A program made the position numbers and the translations under genes. The notes under the pieces were generated by a model that saw nothing but the letters and a program-made list of their open reading frames with translations, was not told the DNA's origin and ran no database searches. Below are positions 1 to 7,401 of a stretch of DNA of 12,174 nt, piece after piece. The stretch covers positions 1 to 12,174 of the forward strand of contig CALFBL010000344.1 of NCBI GenBank assembly GCA_937951695.1. The letters are read 5' to 3'. The stretch's first letter is position 1. Each line of letters opens with the position of its first letter. This DNA is from an uncultured Granulosicoccaceae bacterium. Its GTDB lineage: Bacteria > Pseudomonadota > Gammaproteobacteria > Granulosicoccales > Granulosicoccaceae.

Positions 1-60
1 GGCACCTGGAGATACTTTGCCTTGCTGGCGGAGTTTGCACGCGGTGTGAGTGTTGTGTGA
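1..60 (+). CDS. Possible C-terminal end of an unidentified protein (partial)
   Basis: Reading frame 1 from the first base gives 19 codons ending at TGA (58-60), with the protein-like sequence GTWRYFALLAEFARGVSVV. The other two plus frames give far less protein-like peptides. The last five codons lie inside the 11-bp tandem array that starts at 44. The piece is too short to assign to a family. It could also be non-coding sequence that happens to be open, so this is a weak call. Confidence 0.3.
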   Translation, partial: GTWRYFALLAEFARGVSVV

Positions 61-103
61 GTGTTGTGTGAGTGTTATGTGAGTGTTGTGTGAGTGTTAT
101 GTG
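44..103. repeat. Tandem array of an 11-bp unit, about 5.5 copies
   Basis: The unit GTGTGAGTGTT is repeated head to tail at 44-54, 55-65, 66-76 and 88-98. A one-base variant, ATGTGAGTGTT, lies at 77-87, and a partial variant, ATGTG, at 99-103. Apart from the G/A first base the copies are identical, which points to recent slippage or unequal recombination. The unit is not a multiple of three, so it does not encode a peptide repeat. No flanking gene is clearly controlled by it, because the next start codon lies about 250 bp downstream. Confidence 0.9.
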
Positions 104-352
104 CCCAAAGCGCGTTTCGCCAAACGTTGAAGCCACCAGCGGCTCTTTGTGAGTAACGAGATCAATGGCGATTCAGCCAACCCTAACTTTTGGTATGGTT
201 TTAGTCGCTTTGGCTTTTACGTCGTTAGTTTGTAGCGAGGCGGCGCGGCGGCGCTCATAGGTGAATCTAACCGATCTGTCATCAAATGCACCATCAGATC
301 ACTCACCACTCGTGCCGCTAGCCTCATCACGAACACAGAGGTTAAATAAACA
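104..352. other. Non-coding stretch before the DUF4398 lipoprotein gene
   Basis: There is no convincing coding sequence here on either strand. The stretch must hold the promoter for the lipoprotein pair that starts at 353, but I cannot point to a good -35/-10 pair. A GC-rich run of GGC/GCG triplets lies at about 237-254. A GAGG at 338-341, about 11 nt before the ATG at 353, is the likely ribosome binding site. Confidence 0.5.
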
Positions 353-727
353 ATGGCTAGCCGTAAAATAGTCGTCTTTGTAGTGAGTGTCTTGCTATTG
401 GGAATCGGTGCTTGTTCAAGTACGCCCAAGCCGAAGAACGAGCTGTTGCTGACACAAGCGGCATTGGAAGCTGCAGAGGCGTCAGGTGCTAAACAGTACG
501 CTCCCATTGAATTGCGCACCGCTCACGAGCAAAAAGCACAAGCCGATGCCTACATGAAGAAAGAACAGTACGCAAAAGCTCGCAAAGCGGCGGATCAATC
601 GCTAGCGACAGCAGAGCTAGCAAAAGCCAAGGCTGAATTGGAAAAATCGCGCGCAGCAGTGAATGAATCACGCGAAGGTCTGGAGCTGATGGAAACAGAA
701 CTAGAACGGGTAAAAAACGCCCAATAA
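353..727 (+). CDS. DUF4398-domain outer-membrane lipoprotein
   Basis: This is a small lipoprotein of 124 residues. The N-terminus is a lipoprotein signal peptide with lipobox IGAC; Cys21 is the lipidation site and is followed by Ser, which favours the outer membrane. Residues of about 32-115 are Ala/Glu/Lys-rich and helical, with the pattern YAPIELRTAHEQKAQAD that is typical of DUF4398. The C-terminal half is predicted coiled coil. The molecular role of DUF4398 proteins is not established; they are commonly found beside or fused to OmpA-domain proteins, as here. The gene lies 25 bp upstream of the OmpA lipoprotein gene and is probably co-transcribed with it. The ATG at 353 is supported by the signal peptide directly after it and a GAGG upstream. 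Family confidence is good; function is unknown. Confidence 0.88.
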   Translation: MASRKIVVFVVSVLLLGIGACSSTPKPKNELLLTQAALEAAEASGAKQYAPIELRTAHEQKAQADAYMKKEQYAKARKAADQSLATAELAKAKAELEKSRAAVNESREGLELMETELERVKNAQ

Positions 728-752
728 CCCGACCATTGACAGGATCAAAGCC

Positions 753-1628
753 ATGACTATTAACAAAACACTGCTCAGCGTTATGTTTATGGGACTGCTC
801 ACCGCTTGTGGCGGTGCGCCGAAAAAAATACCGGAACTGGAACAGGCGCGTAGCCAATACCGCAGCGCCAGTTCCGATGAACAGATTGTTCGCTACGCAA
901 CAGAAGAGCTCAATGACGCTAACACCGCTTTGCAAGCGGCAGAGAAAAATTTCAAACACGGGGATCAAACCGAAGCTACGGTTCATCACGCCACACTGGC
1001 ATTAAAGCGAATTGATTTGGCGCGTTTGATCGCGGAGCGTAATGAGGCAGAATCTTCCTTGCAGACCATGGACAAAGAACGCCAACAGGCACAGCTGAAA
1101 CTACGTGCTGACGAGATCGATCAAAAACGCAAGCAGCTTGAGCAAGAGCGGATCAACGCGGAATTAGCTAAATCAGAAGCTGAAGCGGCAAAAGCCGAAG
1201 CGGAACTGTTAAAGAAACAAGTGGCGGAATTGCAAGCCAAACAGACCGAACGCGGTATGGTTTTAACCTTAGGGGATGTGTTGTTTGCGGTGAACGAGGC
1301 CACACTAAAACCAGGCGCTGAACGTAACATCGAGAAGATTGCTGATTTCATGGACAATCAACCAGATCAGACGGTTGTTATTGAAGGTCATACCGATTCA
1401 ATGGGCGATGCCGGTTACAACCTGCAGTTGTCAGAGAATCGAGCCAATTCAGTCAAGCAGGCCCTTGTGCAAAGAGGCATCGATAAATACCGAATTTCAA
1501 CCCAAGGTTTCGGCGAGACTTTACCGGTGGCCAGTAACGATGATCGCGCCGGACGTCAGCGCAATCGTCGTGTTGAGGTCATTTTCCCCAAGCCTGTTAA
1601 TAACGTTGTTGAAAACGTAATCGAATAA
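753..1628 (+). CDS. OmpA-family peptidoglycan-binding lipoprotein with DUF4398-like N-terminus
   Basis: A 291-residue lipoprotein likely to anchor the outer membrane to peptidoglycan. The signal peptide ends in lipobox LTAC with Cys19. Residues of about 28-105 resemble DUF4398 (IPELEQARSQYRSASSDEQ onward) and so resemble the preceding gene. Residues of about 105-165 are a charged Lys/Glu/Gln/Ala coiled coil. Residues of about 170-278 form a complete OmpA C-terminal domain. It contains GHTD with Asp215 and LSENRANSV with Arg230; these two residues are 15 apart, matching the Asp/Arg pair known to hold diaminopimelate in OmpA domains. It has no beta-barrel, so it belongs to the Pal/YiaD-like lipoproteins rather than OmpA itself. 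An AGGA at 741-744 sits 8 nt before the ATG. Function is inferred from the domain and is not specific to a particular envelope machine. Confidence 0.92.
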   Translation: MTINKTLLSVMFMGLLTACGGAPKKIPELEQARSQYRSASSDEQIVRYATEELNDANTALQAAEKNFKHGDQTEATVHHATLALKRIDLARLIAERNEAESSLQTMDKERQQAQLKLRADEIDQKRKQLEQERINAELAKSEAEAAKAEAELLKKQVAELQAKQTERGMVLTLGDVLFAVNEATLKPGAERNIEKIADFMDNQPDQTVVIEGHTDSMGDAGYNLQLSENRANSVKQALVQRGIDKYRISTQGFGETLPVASNDDRAGRQRNRRVEVIFPKPVNNVVENVIE

Positions 1629-1804
1629 TCTGCTTCTTCAATCACCGACGCCGGTTGTCTGTTTCAGCTTCAATTTTTCTAATGAAATTGATTGGTTGTG
1701 GCAGCTGCCGGCGTTGCTGCGCTTGGCCACAAAATATAAAAAACCGCCAGTTCAAAACGTCAAAATAAAGATGCCGTGTTTCCCTTCACTGCTGTAGTGA
1801 CTAT
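1629..1804. other. Intergenic DNA with a possible stem-loop, no terminator clearly seen
   Basis: This lies between the OmpA lipoprotein gene and the VOC remnant. The only structure I see is an inverted repeat: TTGTGGC at 1696-1702 pairs with GCCACAA at 1726-1732, with an alternative inner pairing of GCAGC (1701-1705) with GCTGC (1716-1720). No T-run follows on the plus strand, so it is not a standard intrinsic terminator. A weaker AT-only pairing, CAATTT (1671-1676) with AAATTG (1685-1690), is also present. No open reading frame here looks real. Confidence 0.35.
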
Positions 1805-1971
1805 CGTACTCATCTTTTCGCTGAGTATGAACATTTAAATTTTTTCGAAAGCCCAGAAAAGGTGTGGTTGTTGAGCCTATAAGGGATGACGAGTTTACCG
1901 GTAAACAATACACGTTTTTTTGTGACCCTGATGGCCTCCCATTGGAATTGTATGAGCGGGCAGCCCCCTAA
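1805..1971 (+). pseudogene. Remnant of a VOC-family (YaeR/glyoxalase-like) gene, C-terminal part, frameshifted
   Basis: The frame ending at TAA (1969-1971) reads VVVEPIRDDEFTGKQ and then FFCDPDGLPLELYE, the ending of VOC metalloenzymes of the YaeR/GloA2 type; the Glu of LELYE is the usual metal ligand. This frame is closed by TGA at 1828-1830. Just upstream, the sequence continues in another frame as EYEHLNFFESPEK (1823-1861), which fits the helix preceding this motif. The frames would join if the run of four A at 1857-1860 had five, giving SPEKGVVVEPIR. No N-terminal half of the roughly 125-residue domain is present, and the upstream frame closes at TAA 1766-1768, so the gene is decayed rather than merely mis-sequenced. 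The family match comes from recalled motifs and was not aligned. Confidence 0.7.
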
Positions 1972-2022
1972 CGTCGACGCTGTTGCTGGCAGGGTGTTCA
2001 GACGATAATTCTACTGACTGTG

Positions 2023-2796
2023 TTACAGAACTTCGACCCCATCTCCTAGCGTTATAACGCCACCTTCCAATATTTCAGCGTATACCCCCATATCCATATG
2101 GCCATAGTGTTCACGCAATAGCGTTGGAGTTTTAAGATCACGCTCAGCTGTTTTTAGATTAACTTCGGTTGCGGGGCAACGTCTTGTGCGTTTTAAAATT
2201 TTAAGGCGTGTCGACCCAATCGCGATATCTTGTTCTTCCATCTCCAGCTCTGCAAAGGGTGGCATGCCTGATATCAGTATATTGCCCCGGAATCTGAGTG
2301 GATCGATTGTTTGCCCGACTGCTGCTGAGAACGCAGCGACGCTATCGGCATTGATGATGGAGACCGCGTTCATCATATCGCTCGAAACAACGGACACATC
2401 AGTGAACCGATGGGGCGACGCTTCATAGAGATGCGGCATCTCATCATTGGGCAGTTGAAGGTAAGATTTTAAGAATTCGCTGGCGTTCTGTCTGCCTTCG
2501 GCCGTGGCGATGTCAAACTGGCCGGTGTCCTGCGGTGAGGAAATAGAGAGGATGTCGGTTTTTTCGTCGTACGCTGAGGTAAGCAGCGCTAAGGTTGCGT
2601 CGCGGGCCAACATATAAAACTTTGTTTTTGGCAGCGGCTTGGGGTCGTCAGGATCGAACCCACTATTGGGGCGTGCAAACCCGAACCGACGATCTCCCGG
2701 AAAACCCTTGCCCGCTTCCAGCGCGACGCTGTTTAGTGCTTGGCCGCTCAAACCTTTTACCGGAAATTGTGTGAGCGCATCGATTACTACAGCCAT
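2023..2796 (-). CDS. MOSC-domain protein
   Basis: A 257-residue cytoplasmic protein of the MOSC superfamily, which binds molybdenum cofactor or carries sulfur for metal-sulfur chemistry (YcbX, YiiM and mARC are relatives). Residues of about 5-45 match the MOSC N-terminal beta-barrel domain, with FPVKGLSGQAL and the GDRRF motif near 34-38. Residues of about 120-255 are the MOSC domain: RFRGNILISG at 168-177, and TRRCPATEVN with Cys207, the conserved cysteine that ligates molybdenum in this family. No ferredoxin domain is fused, unlike YcbX, so any reductase partner would be separate. The ATG at 2796 is the natural start because the PVKGL motif follows at the usual distance. The gene is divergent from the sulfotransferase gene, with 142 bp between start codons. 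The substrate cannot be told from sequence. Confidence 0.9.
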   Translation of the reverse strand: MAVVIDALTQFPVKGLSGQALNSVALEAGKGFPGDRRFGFARPNSGFDPDDPKPLPKTKFYMLARDATLALLTSAYDEKTDILSISSPQDTGQFDIATAEGRQNASEFLKSYLQLPNDEMPHLYEASPHRFTDVSVVSSDMMNAVSIINADSVAAFSAAVGQTIDPLRFRGNILISGMPPFAELEMEEQDIAIGSTRLKILKRTRRCPATEVNLKTAERDLKTPTLLREHYGHMDMGVYAEILEGGVITLGDGVEVL

Positions 2797-2938
2797 GGTG
2801 TCACCGCTTTGTAGAAGTGCCCGATTCTTAAGGGAATTGTACGCGGTTTTCTGGCCCGATTTCTCGGCCTACGGTACAACTATCGGTTGCAAGGTGGCAC
2901 GAAATTTACATGGTATTGCCAATTACTCAGTGCATCCT

Positions 2939-4678
2939 ATGCCAGCCTCAGCTCAACCAACACAATTTGTGGTCAGTGGATTCCACCGCAGTGGGACCTC
3001 ACTGACCATGCAGGCCCTAGTCAGGGCAGGCTTGGCAGCGGGCGATCAATTGATGCCCTCTCATCCTTCGAACCCCGATGGGCACTTCGAAGATATGGAG
3101 GTCGTGGCCTTGCATCAAGCGGCTCTGGAAGCCAGTCAACGCGACTGGTTTAGCCTTGGACAAGCGGTGCAGCCGTCACCCGCAACGTACAAACGATCGG
3201 CACAAAAAATCATCCAGCGGCTGCAATCTTGTGGCAGTGATTGGGGTTTTAAAGATCCCAGAGCTTGTCTGTTTCTGGACTGGTGGTTCGAGCAGCTCGA
3301 GCGGCCCGCGGGTGTATTCATTTATCGTCATTACCGCGCCTGTAACCGATCGTTGCGCATGCGTGAAGCGCAAGAACTGGCCTGCTCGGCTGAACCGGAT
3401 ACGGTGGACTTACGATTCTGGAAAGATCCTCACCATGGTTTAAGACTGTGGGCTGATTACAACCGATGTTTGTTGACGTTTGCCAGGGAACAATCGCAGC
3501 GAGTGCTAGTGGTGCCTTACGATGCCATGATTTCCGGATTCAATATCGCTAAAGCGGTGAATAAGCGCTTTGGGTTGTCTTTGAACGCATCAGCCGAATC
3601 AGGCATTCGTACAGGCCCGGTGGGCTTAACGGATGCCGATCGTGAGTTGCCTGACATTCCTGCCCAATTGCACGACGAATTAGAATCCATCCTTGCAGGA
3701 TTAAATGCCTTGTCGGTGAACGGGGCAGTGAGCGTTGGAGCACTGGATTCCAGAGTGCGCTCTGCGGGGAAAGATCGCCCGGCGTCATCAAACACCTTAT
3801 CGCAAATTGATACAACGTTACACGCTGCTGGTTTTTCCGGTGTGGATTCTCGAGTTGAATATACAGCGAGTGTTAGCACACGGTTTGCCGTTGCCGGTGA
3901 CGATGCAGAACGGCTTGAAGACGATGAAGACTTCAGCGATTGGGATGCTAAAAAAATTGGTGAAGAACTGGAAGCTGCTATTGTCTCGTCTCAAAATGAA
4001 CGAGCCATGCGCATTGCGAGTTTGTGCGAACAGGCTCATTTCGATCAAGTAAAACTTCAGTTATTCTCCGGCCAGATCTGGCTTCGACAAGGCGATCTTG
4101 AACGCGCCAACCGACACCTTCAACGAGCCTATGCCATCGATCCTGATAACAAGAACGGGTTGGTGTTGCTGGGGTTGTTAGCTGAACGACAACAGCGCTA
4201 TGACGAGGGTGTCGACTTTTTTGATGCAGTATTGAGTCAAGCGCCGAACAACATGGGGGCGTATCTTCACAGTGCTCGCTGTTTTATCGCTCTCAATAAA
4301 ACAGAGCAGGCTCTACAGCGATGTGAATTGGGGCTTCGCCGGAATGCGCATTTTTTGCCATTGCAACAGTGCAAGCTGGATGTTTTAAAGGCAACAGCTT
4401 CGGCCGATGTGGTGGCGGATTACTTTGAAACGCTGCTGGCAGAATATCCCAATAATGCAGTGCTACTAATGCGCTACTCGCATTTTCTGGCAGAACTTGG
4501 AGACACACATGCGTCGGGTAACTTTTACTACCAGTCGGTGCAGAAAAAAATAGCCTCGAATAGTGCTTACACCTCTTTGCTCCGCGAGGCAGTTGGTGCG
4601 ATTGAGCCCGCCGCTGAAAGCCAGCGCCTGGAGCGCTGTGTTTGCAAGGAGCTGGCTAAGGTGTTTAATGTTTCGTGA
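2939..4678 (+). CDS. Sulfotransferase-family protein with C-terminal TPR repeats
   Basis: A 579-residue two-part protein. Residues 9-22 carry the 5'-phosphosulfate loop of PAPS-dependent sulfotransferases, FVVSGFHRSGTSL. GFKDPR at 103-108 is common in the bacterial carbohydrate sulfotransferase-like group, and YRHYRACNRSL (129-139, with Arg133 and Ser138) is a plausible 3'-phosphate motif. After an acidic linker (about 320-340, with EDDEDF), residues of about 365-540 form several TPR repeats, such as IWLRQGDLERANRHLQRAY. I place the start at the ATG at 2939, directly before the first beta-strand of the sulfotransferase fold; GTG at 2930 is an alternative. The frame stays open upstream to 2639, but that part lies antisense to the MOSC gene and does not look like protein. 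No signal peptide or membrane segment is seen. The acceptor is unknown; a polysaccharide or glycan is a guess from the nearby export genes. Confidence 0.85.
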   Translation: MPASAQPTQFVVSGFHRSGTSLTMQALVRAGLAAGDQLMPSHPSNPDGHFEDMEVVALHQAALEASQRDWFSLGQAVQPSPATYKRSAQKIIQRLQSCGSDWGFKDPRACLFLDWWFEQLERPAGVFIYRHYRACNRSLRMREAQELACSAEPDTVDLRFWKDPHHGLRLWADYNRCLLTFAREQSQRVLVVPYDAMISGFNIAKAVNKRFGLSLNASAESGIRTGPVGLTDADRELPDIPAQLHDELESILAGLNALSVNGAVSVGALDSRVRSAGKDRPASSNTLSQIDTTLHAAGFSGVDSRVEYTASVSTRFAVAGDDAERLEDDEDFSDWDAKKIGEELEAAIVSSQNERAMRIASLCEQAHFDQVKLQLFSGQIWLRQGDLERANRHLQRAYAIDPDNKNGLVLLGLLAERQQRYDEGVDFFDAVLSQAPNNMGAYLHSARCFIALNKTEQALQRCELGLRRNAHFLPLQQCKLDVLKATASADVVADYFETLLAEYPNNAVLLMRYSHFLAELGDTHASGNFYYQSVQKKIASNSAYTSLLREAVGAIEPAAESQRLERCVCKELAKVFNVS

Positions 4679-4718
4679 TGGTTGAGTGGATCTAACAGCG
4701 CTAAACTGTACGACTCAC

Positions 4719-5261
4719 TTAATTGGGCGCGCGTTGCACTCGCACGGGATAGAACTTGACGCCGGCGTAGTCCAACGATGGTGCTCCGGGAAAGCCGCGT
4801 TGAGCCGCTAACGAATACCAGCGTACGGCATCTTCGGCGGCTTGATTGGCAGCGGCCGGTATGCCGTTCAGGCTTTGAGCTTCGCGCGCAAATTCGATCC
4901 CCAAGACAACCTGTGCCGCACGCTCACCGGATTCAGCGCGGGCCGTCAGTGCGTGCTTGGACAATTGGGATAGCTCTGCCATTTCTCTATCCACTTCGTT
5001 CTGCACAGCTTCCTGACGAATGACCGGATCGGCAGAGTTGAGGTTCGGTTCACGTGCGGGCACATCGTACGGTACCGCAACCGTTGGTACGAGCACGGGC
5101 GCTGATGGCGCTGGACTTAAAGTTGCCGGTGCAATCACGTTCGGGTCGGTCAATGGCTCGTCCAGCACCCCTCCGGTAGCGAGGTTGCCGGCTGGATCGA
5201 AGGCATAAGCTGTGGCGCTGAAACTTAAAAGAATCAAGCTAAAAAGGGTGTTTCGTGTCAT
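4719..5261 (-). CDS. Secreted protein with one Sel1-like repeat
   Basis: A 180-residue protein with a cleavable signal peptide (about residues 1-20, cleavage at AYA|FDP), so periplasmic or secreted. Residues of about 37-72 are rich in Pro, Ala and Val and probably a flexible linker. Residues of about 80-110 are helical. Residues of about 112-160 end in AVRWYSLAAQRGFPGAPSL, a recognisable Sel1-like/TPR helix pair, of which there is only one full unit. The frame extends upstream to an ATG at 5348, but that would bury the signal peptide, so I use the ATG at 5261; no clear Shine-Dalgarno supports either. It converges with the sulfotransferase gene (40 bp between stops) and diverges from the cytochrome gene. 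Its function is not recognised; Sel1 repeats usually bind other proteins. Confidence 0.72.
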   Translation of the reverse strand: MTRNTLFSLILLSFSATAYAFDPAGNLATGGVLDEPLTDPNVIAPATLSPAPSAPVLVPTVAVPYDVPAREPNLNSADPVIRQEAVQNEVDREMAELSQLSKHALTARAESGERAAQVVLGIEFAREAQSLNGIPAAANQAAEDAVRWYSLAAQRGFPGAPSLDYAGVKFYPVRVQRAPN

Positions 5262-5304
5262 GGGGCAAAGTTTACGGGTTACGGAGCCATTAATGCAGTG
5301 GGTT

Positions 5305-5314
5305 TTACCGGTAA
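5305..5314. other. 10-bp palindrome between two divergent genes
   Basis: TTACCGGTAA is a perfect palindrome in the 173-bp gap between the divergent Sel1-like and cytochrome genes, which makes an operator conceivable. No second copy is seen in the gap. A longer version, GTTTACCGGTAAAC, occurs at 1893-1906 inside the VOC remnant. The evidence is only the symmetry and the position. Confidence 0.2.
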
Positions 5315-5434
5315 CACAGCTAATCGGTGAACTGCTCCTCATACTCATTGGTAAGTTACGAGTCTCATAGCCGCTATTAATTGACGAGTGCGCGAACTCC
5401 CCAGCGCACCCCGATCAAGTTCCAAGGTGTCGCG

Positions 5435-7273
5435 GTGATAACTGATTCGCAAAAAAACGGTTTAAGCTTCTTTGGTTTACGTGCGGTGTTTGTACTGTCT
5501 GTGTTTCTTGCAGGCTGCGGTGGCGGTGGGGGTGATGGCGCAGCGCGAGATCAAATCCGTTTTGTTGATCCAGGCGTCGAGCTACCCGAGCCCGGTGGCA
5601 CCTTGCCAAGCCTTGCCACAAGCCGAAAAGATTTCAACGATGTGCACTTCGCAGGCTCTGCGCTGTGTGGCAATTGCCACAACAATGATCAGTCCTTGCC
5701 GATTGAAGAGCGCCCCATGACGGTTAATACCGATGAGGGAATTCGCAAAGACGTGTCAATCGGTCTGGCTTGGGAAACCAGCACCATGGCGCAAGCGGCT
5801 CGCGACCCGTATTGGCACGCGGTGGTCGCGTATGAAATCGATCAGTATCCGGATCTGGAACCGCAGATCAATGACAAATGCACAGCGTGTCACGCACCCA
5901 TGGCTAACACACTGGCTAAAAAAAACACCGGTGGCGTGAACTATTCGTTGTTCAGTAAGGGCTCGCCAGAGTCGGGTAACTTTCAGCCAGGCTTGCTCGA
6001 TATGGACGACACCAGCGAACTGTTTAATCATGCCATGGACGGGGTCAGTTGTGCGTTGTGCCATCAGATGGAAGATGTCGGTTTGGGTACTGCGGCCAGT
6101 ATGACCGGCGGGTACACGATTCCTACTATTCCGGAAGAAGATAAAGAAAATCGACCTGCCTACGGCCAGTACGGCGATCCGGACGTGATTTACATGCAAA
6201 CCGTAGGCGAATTCACGCCGAAATTTGGCGCGCATATCAGTACCTCCGAAACCTGCGCGACCTGTCATAACCTAAACCTCGAGCCTGTCGATACCGAAGG
6301 CAACGTTTCTGACACCGTCACGCATTTTGCTGAGCAAGCCATGTACACCGAATGGCTATCCAGTGATTTCGCCGTGGGCAAGCCACAAGAGGCCAGTTGT
6401 CAGTATTGCCACATGCCGAAACTGGATCGTGATGTCTTTTTGGCAACCTCCAATGCAAGTAACAAACGAGCTGACTTTGCTGAGCACACCTTCTTGGCTG
6501 CGAATACGGTGATACAGCAGATCATGCACGACAACAAAGAATCCCTCGGCATCGATGCTGCTCTGGATTTTCTCCCAGCCATCGAACGCAACCGGAATTT
6601 CCTGCGCACCGCGGCCGAAGTGCTGGTGGAACCGAACTCTTTGGAAAACGGAATTCTGGATTTTGATGTCACAGTGAACAACCTTACCGGGCATAAATTG
6701 CCCAGTGGCTATCATTCCCGCCGCGCTTTTCTGCACGTGGTTATCACCGATGCCAACGGCGTCGTGGTGTACGAGAACGGCAAAATCAACCCCGACGGAG
6801 GCATCACTGGGGTAGACGAAGACGTCAATGCCTTTTTCTGGGAGCCCCATCATGAGGTCATTACCAATGCCACTCAGGTTCAGGTCTACCAGGCCATCAC
6901 CGGTAACGACGACAACGAGCGCACGCATTCTCTGCTCAACAGCGCGCTTTTCCTGAAAGACAATCGACTCACGCCGGCTGGATTTGACAAGAACGACGTC
7001 TCGGCTGACGTAGCTGTAACCGGATTAGCGATGGATGATGGGAACTTCAATCTGGGTTCAGACACTACCAAGTACCTCGCTCGGTTGAGCGGTGGCGTAG
7101 CTCCGTACAACATCACGGTATTTTTCCGCTACCAGCCTATCTCGAAAGGCCATCTGGATGATCTGTTTACTTACTCTGACACAATTCCGTCAGTGGATCA
7201 TTTCCGTACGATGTATGAAGCTGTGCCGTTCAAAGACGAAATTATGACGTTCGGCGAGGCCAGTATCGAGTAA
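5435..7273 (+). CDS. Multiheme c-type cytochrome lipoprotein (five CXXCH motifs)
   Basis: A 612-residue exported electron-transfer protein. From the GTG at 5435 the N-terminus is a lipoprotein signal with lipobox LAGC (Cys28), followed by a Gly-rich tether. Five heme-c attachment motifs are visible: CGNCH (78-82), CTACH (149-153), CALCH (206-210), CATCH (274-278) and CQYCH (322-326). From about residue 395 to 560 the protein is beta-rich with no CXXCH; it includes NNLTGHKLPSGY and SRRAFLHVVI, a segment seen in other multiheme cytochromes. The frame is open back to a TTG at 5381, but the GTG is preferred: AAGGTG lies 5 nt upstream and the signal peptide begins soon after. Heme insertion would need the cytochrome c maturation system, not in this window. 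The redox partner and substrate are unknown; both a periplasmic oxidoreductase and a surface electron carrier are possible. The next gene, 128 bp downstream, is for polysaccharide export. Confidence 0.88.
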   Translation: MITDSQKNGLSFFGLRAVFVLSVFLAGCGGGGGDGAARDQIRFVDPGVELPEPGGTLPSLATSRKDFNDVHFAGSALCGNCHNNDQSLPIEERPMTVNTDEGIRKDVSIGLAWETSTMAQAARDPYWHAVVAYEIDQYPDLEPQINDKCTACHAPMANTLAKKNTGGVNYSLFSKGSPESGNFQPGLLDMDDTSELFNHAMDGVSCALCHQMEDVGLGTAASMTGGYTIPTIPEEDKENRPAYGQYGDPDVIYMQTVGEFTPKFGAHISTSETCATCHNLNLEPVDTEGNVSDTVTHFAEQAMYTEWLSSDFAVGKPQEASCQYCHMPKLDRDVFLATSNASNKRADFAEHTFLAANTVIQQIMHDNKESLGIDAALDFLPAIERNRNFLRTAAEVLVEPNSLENGILDFDVTVNNLTGHKLPSGYHSRRAFLHVVITDANGVVVYENGKINPDGGITGVDEDVNAFFWEPHHEVITNATQVQVYQAITGNDDNERTHSLLNSALFLKDNRLTPAGFDKNDVSADVAVTGLAMDDGNFNLGSDTTKYLARLSGGVAPYNITVFFRYQPISKGHLDDLFTYSDTIPSVDHFRTMYEAVPFKDEIMTFGEASIE

Positions 7274-7327
7274 AGCTAAGGATCGTGAAAGAGCGTGGCA
7301 GTAGCCACACTTGGTCATGAGCTCCGC

Positions 7328-7373
7328 TATACTTTCACTCTTAATTTGGCTGAGCATCCGGCAGGGTGCTCAG
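7328..7373 (+). promoter_or_regulatory. Candidate -10 element and leader hairpin before the export operon
   Basis: TATACT at 7328-7333 is one mismatch from the sigma-70 -10 consensus, but no good -35 lies 16-18 bp upstream. Downstream, CTGAGCA (7350-7356) and TGCTCAG (7367-7373) form a 7-bp stem with a 10-nt loop in what would be the untranslated leader, ending 17 nt before the Shine-Dalgarno ACGGAG (7391-7396). A smaller hairpin, GTGGC-AGTA-GCCAC, lies at 7295-7308. These are visual matches only. Confidence 0.22.
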
Positions 7374-7401
7374 ACGCAAAAACCGTGTATACGGAGTCTA
7401 T

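Noticed and set aside
489..989. Long open frame on the minus strand (166 codons) across the two lipoprotein genes
   Set aside because: It lies antisense to two well-supported lipoprotein genes, spans their junction and has no family-like sequence.
2639..2938. 100-codon upstream extension of the sulfotransferase frame
   Set aside because: Half of it overlaps the MOSC gene on the other strand, and the sequence before the PAPS-loop strand does not look like a protein domain.
5262..5348. Longer N-terminus for the Sel1-like protein starting at 5348
   Set aside because: It would place 29 polar residues before an otherwise good signal peptide, and no ribosome binding site precedes it.
5756..6268. 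Minus-strand open frame of 170 codons inside the cytochrome gene
   Set aside because: It is antisense to the region encoding three of the CXXCH motifs; its composition is that of a shadow frame.
6356..6928. Minus-strand open frame of 190 codons inside the cytochrome gene
   Set aside because: It is fully antisense to the beta-rich part of the cytochrome and has no recognisable motif or ribosome binding site.
7296..7314. Sigma-54-like promoter (TGGC ... TTGG) before the OPX gene
   Set aside because: The -12 element lacks the GC and the spacing does not fit the -24/-12 rule.
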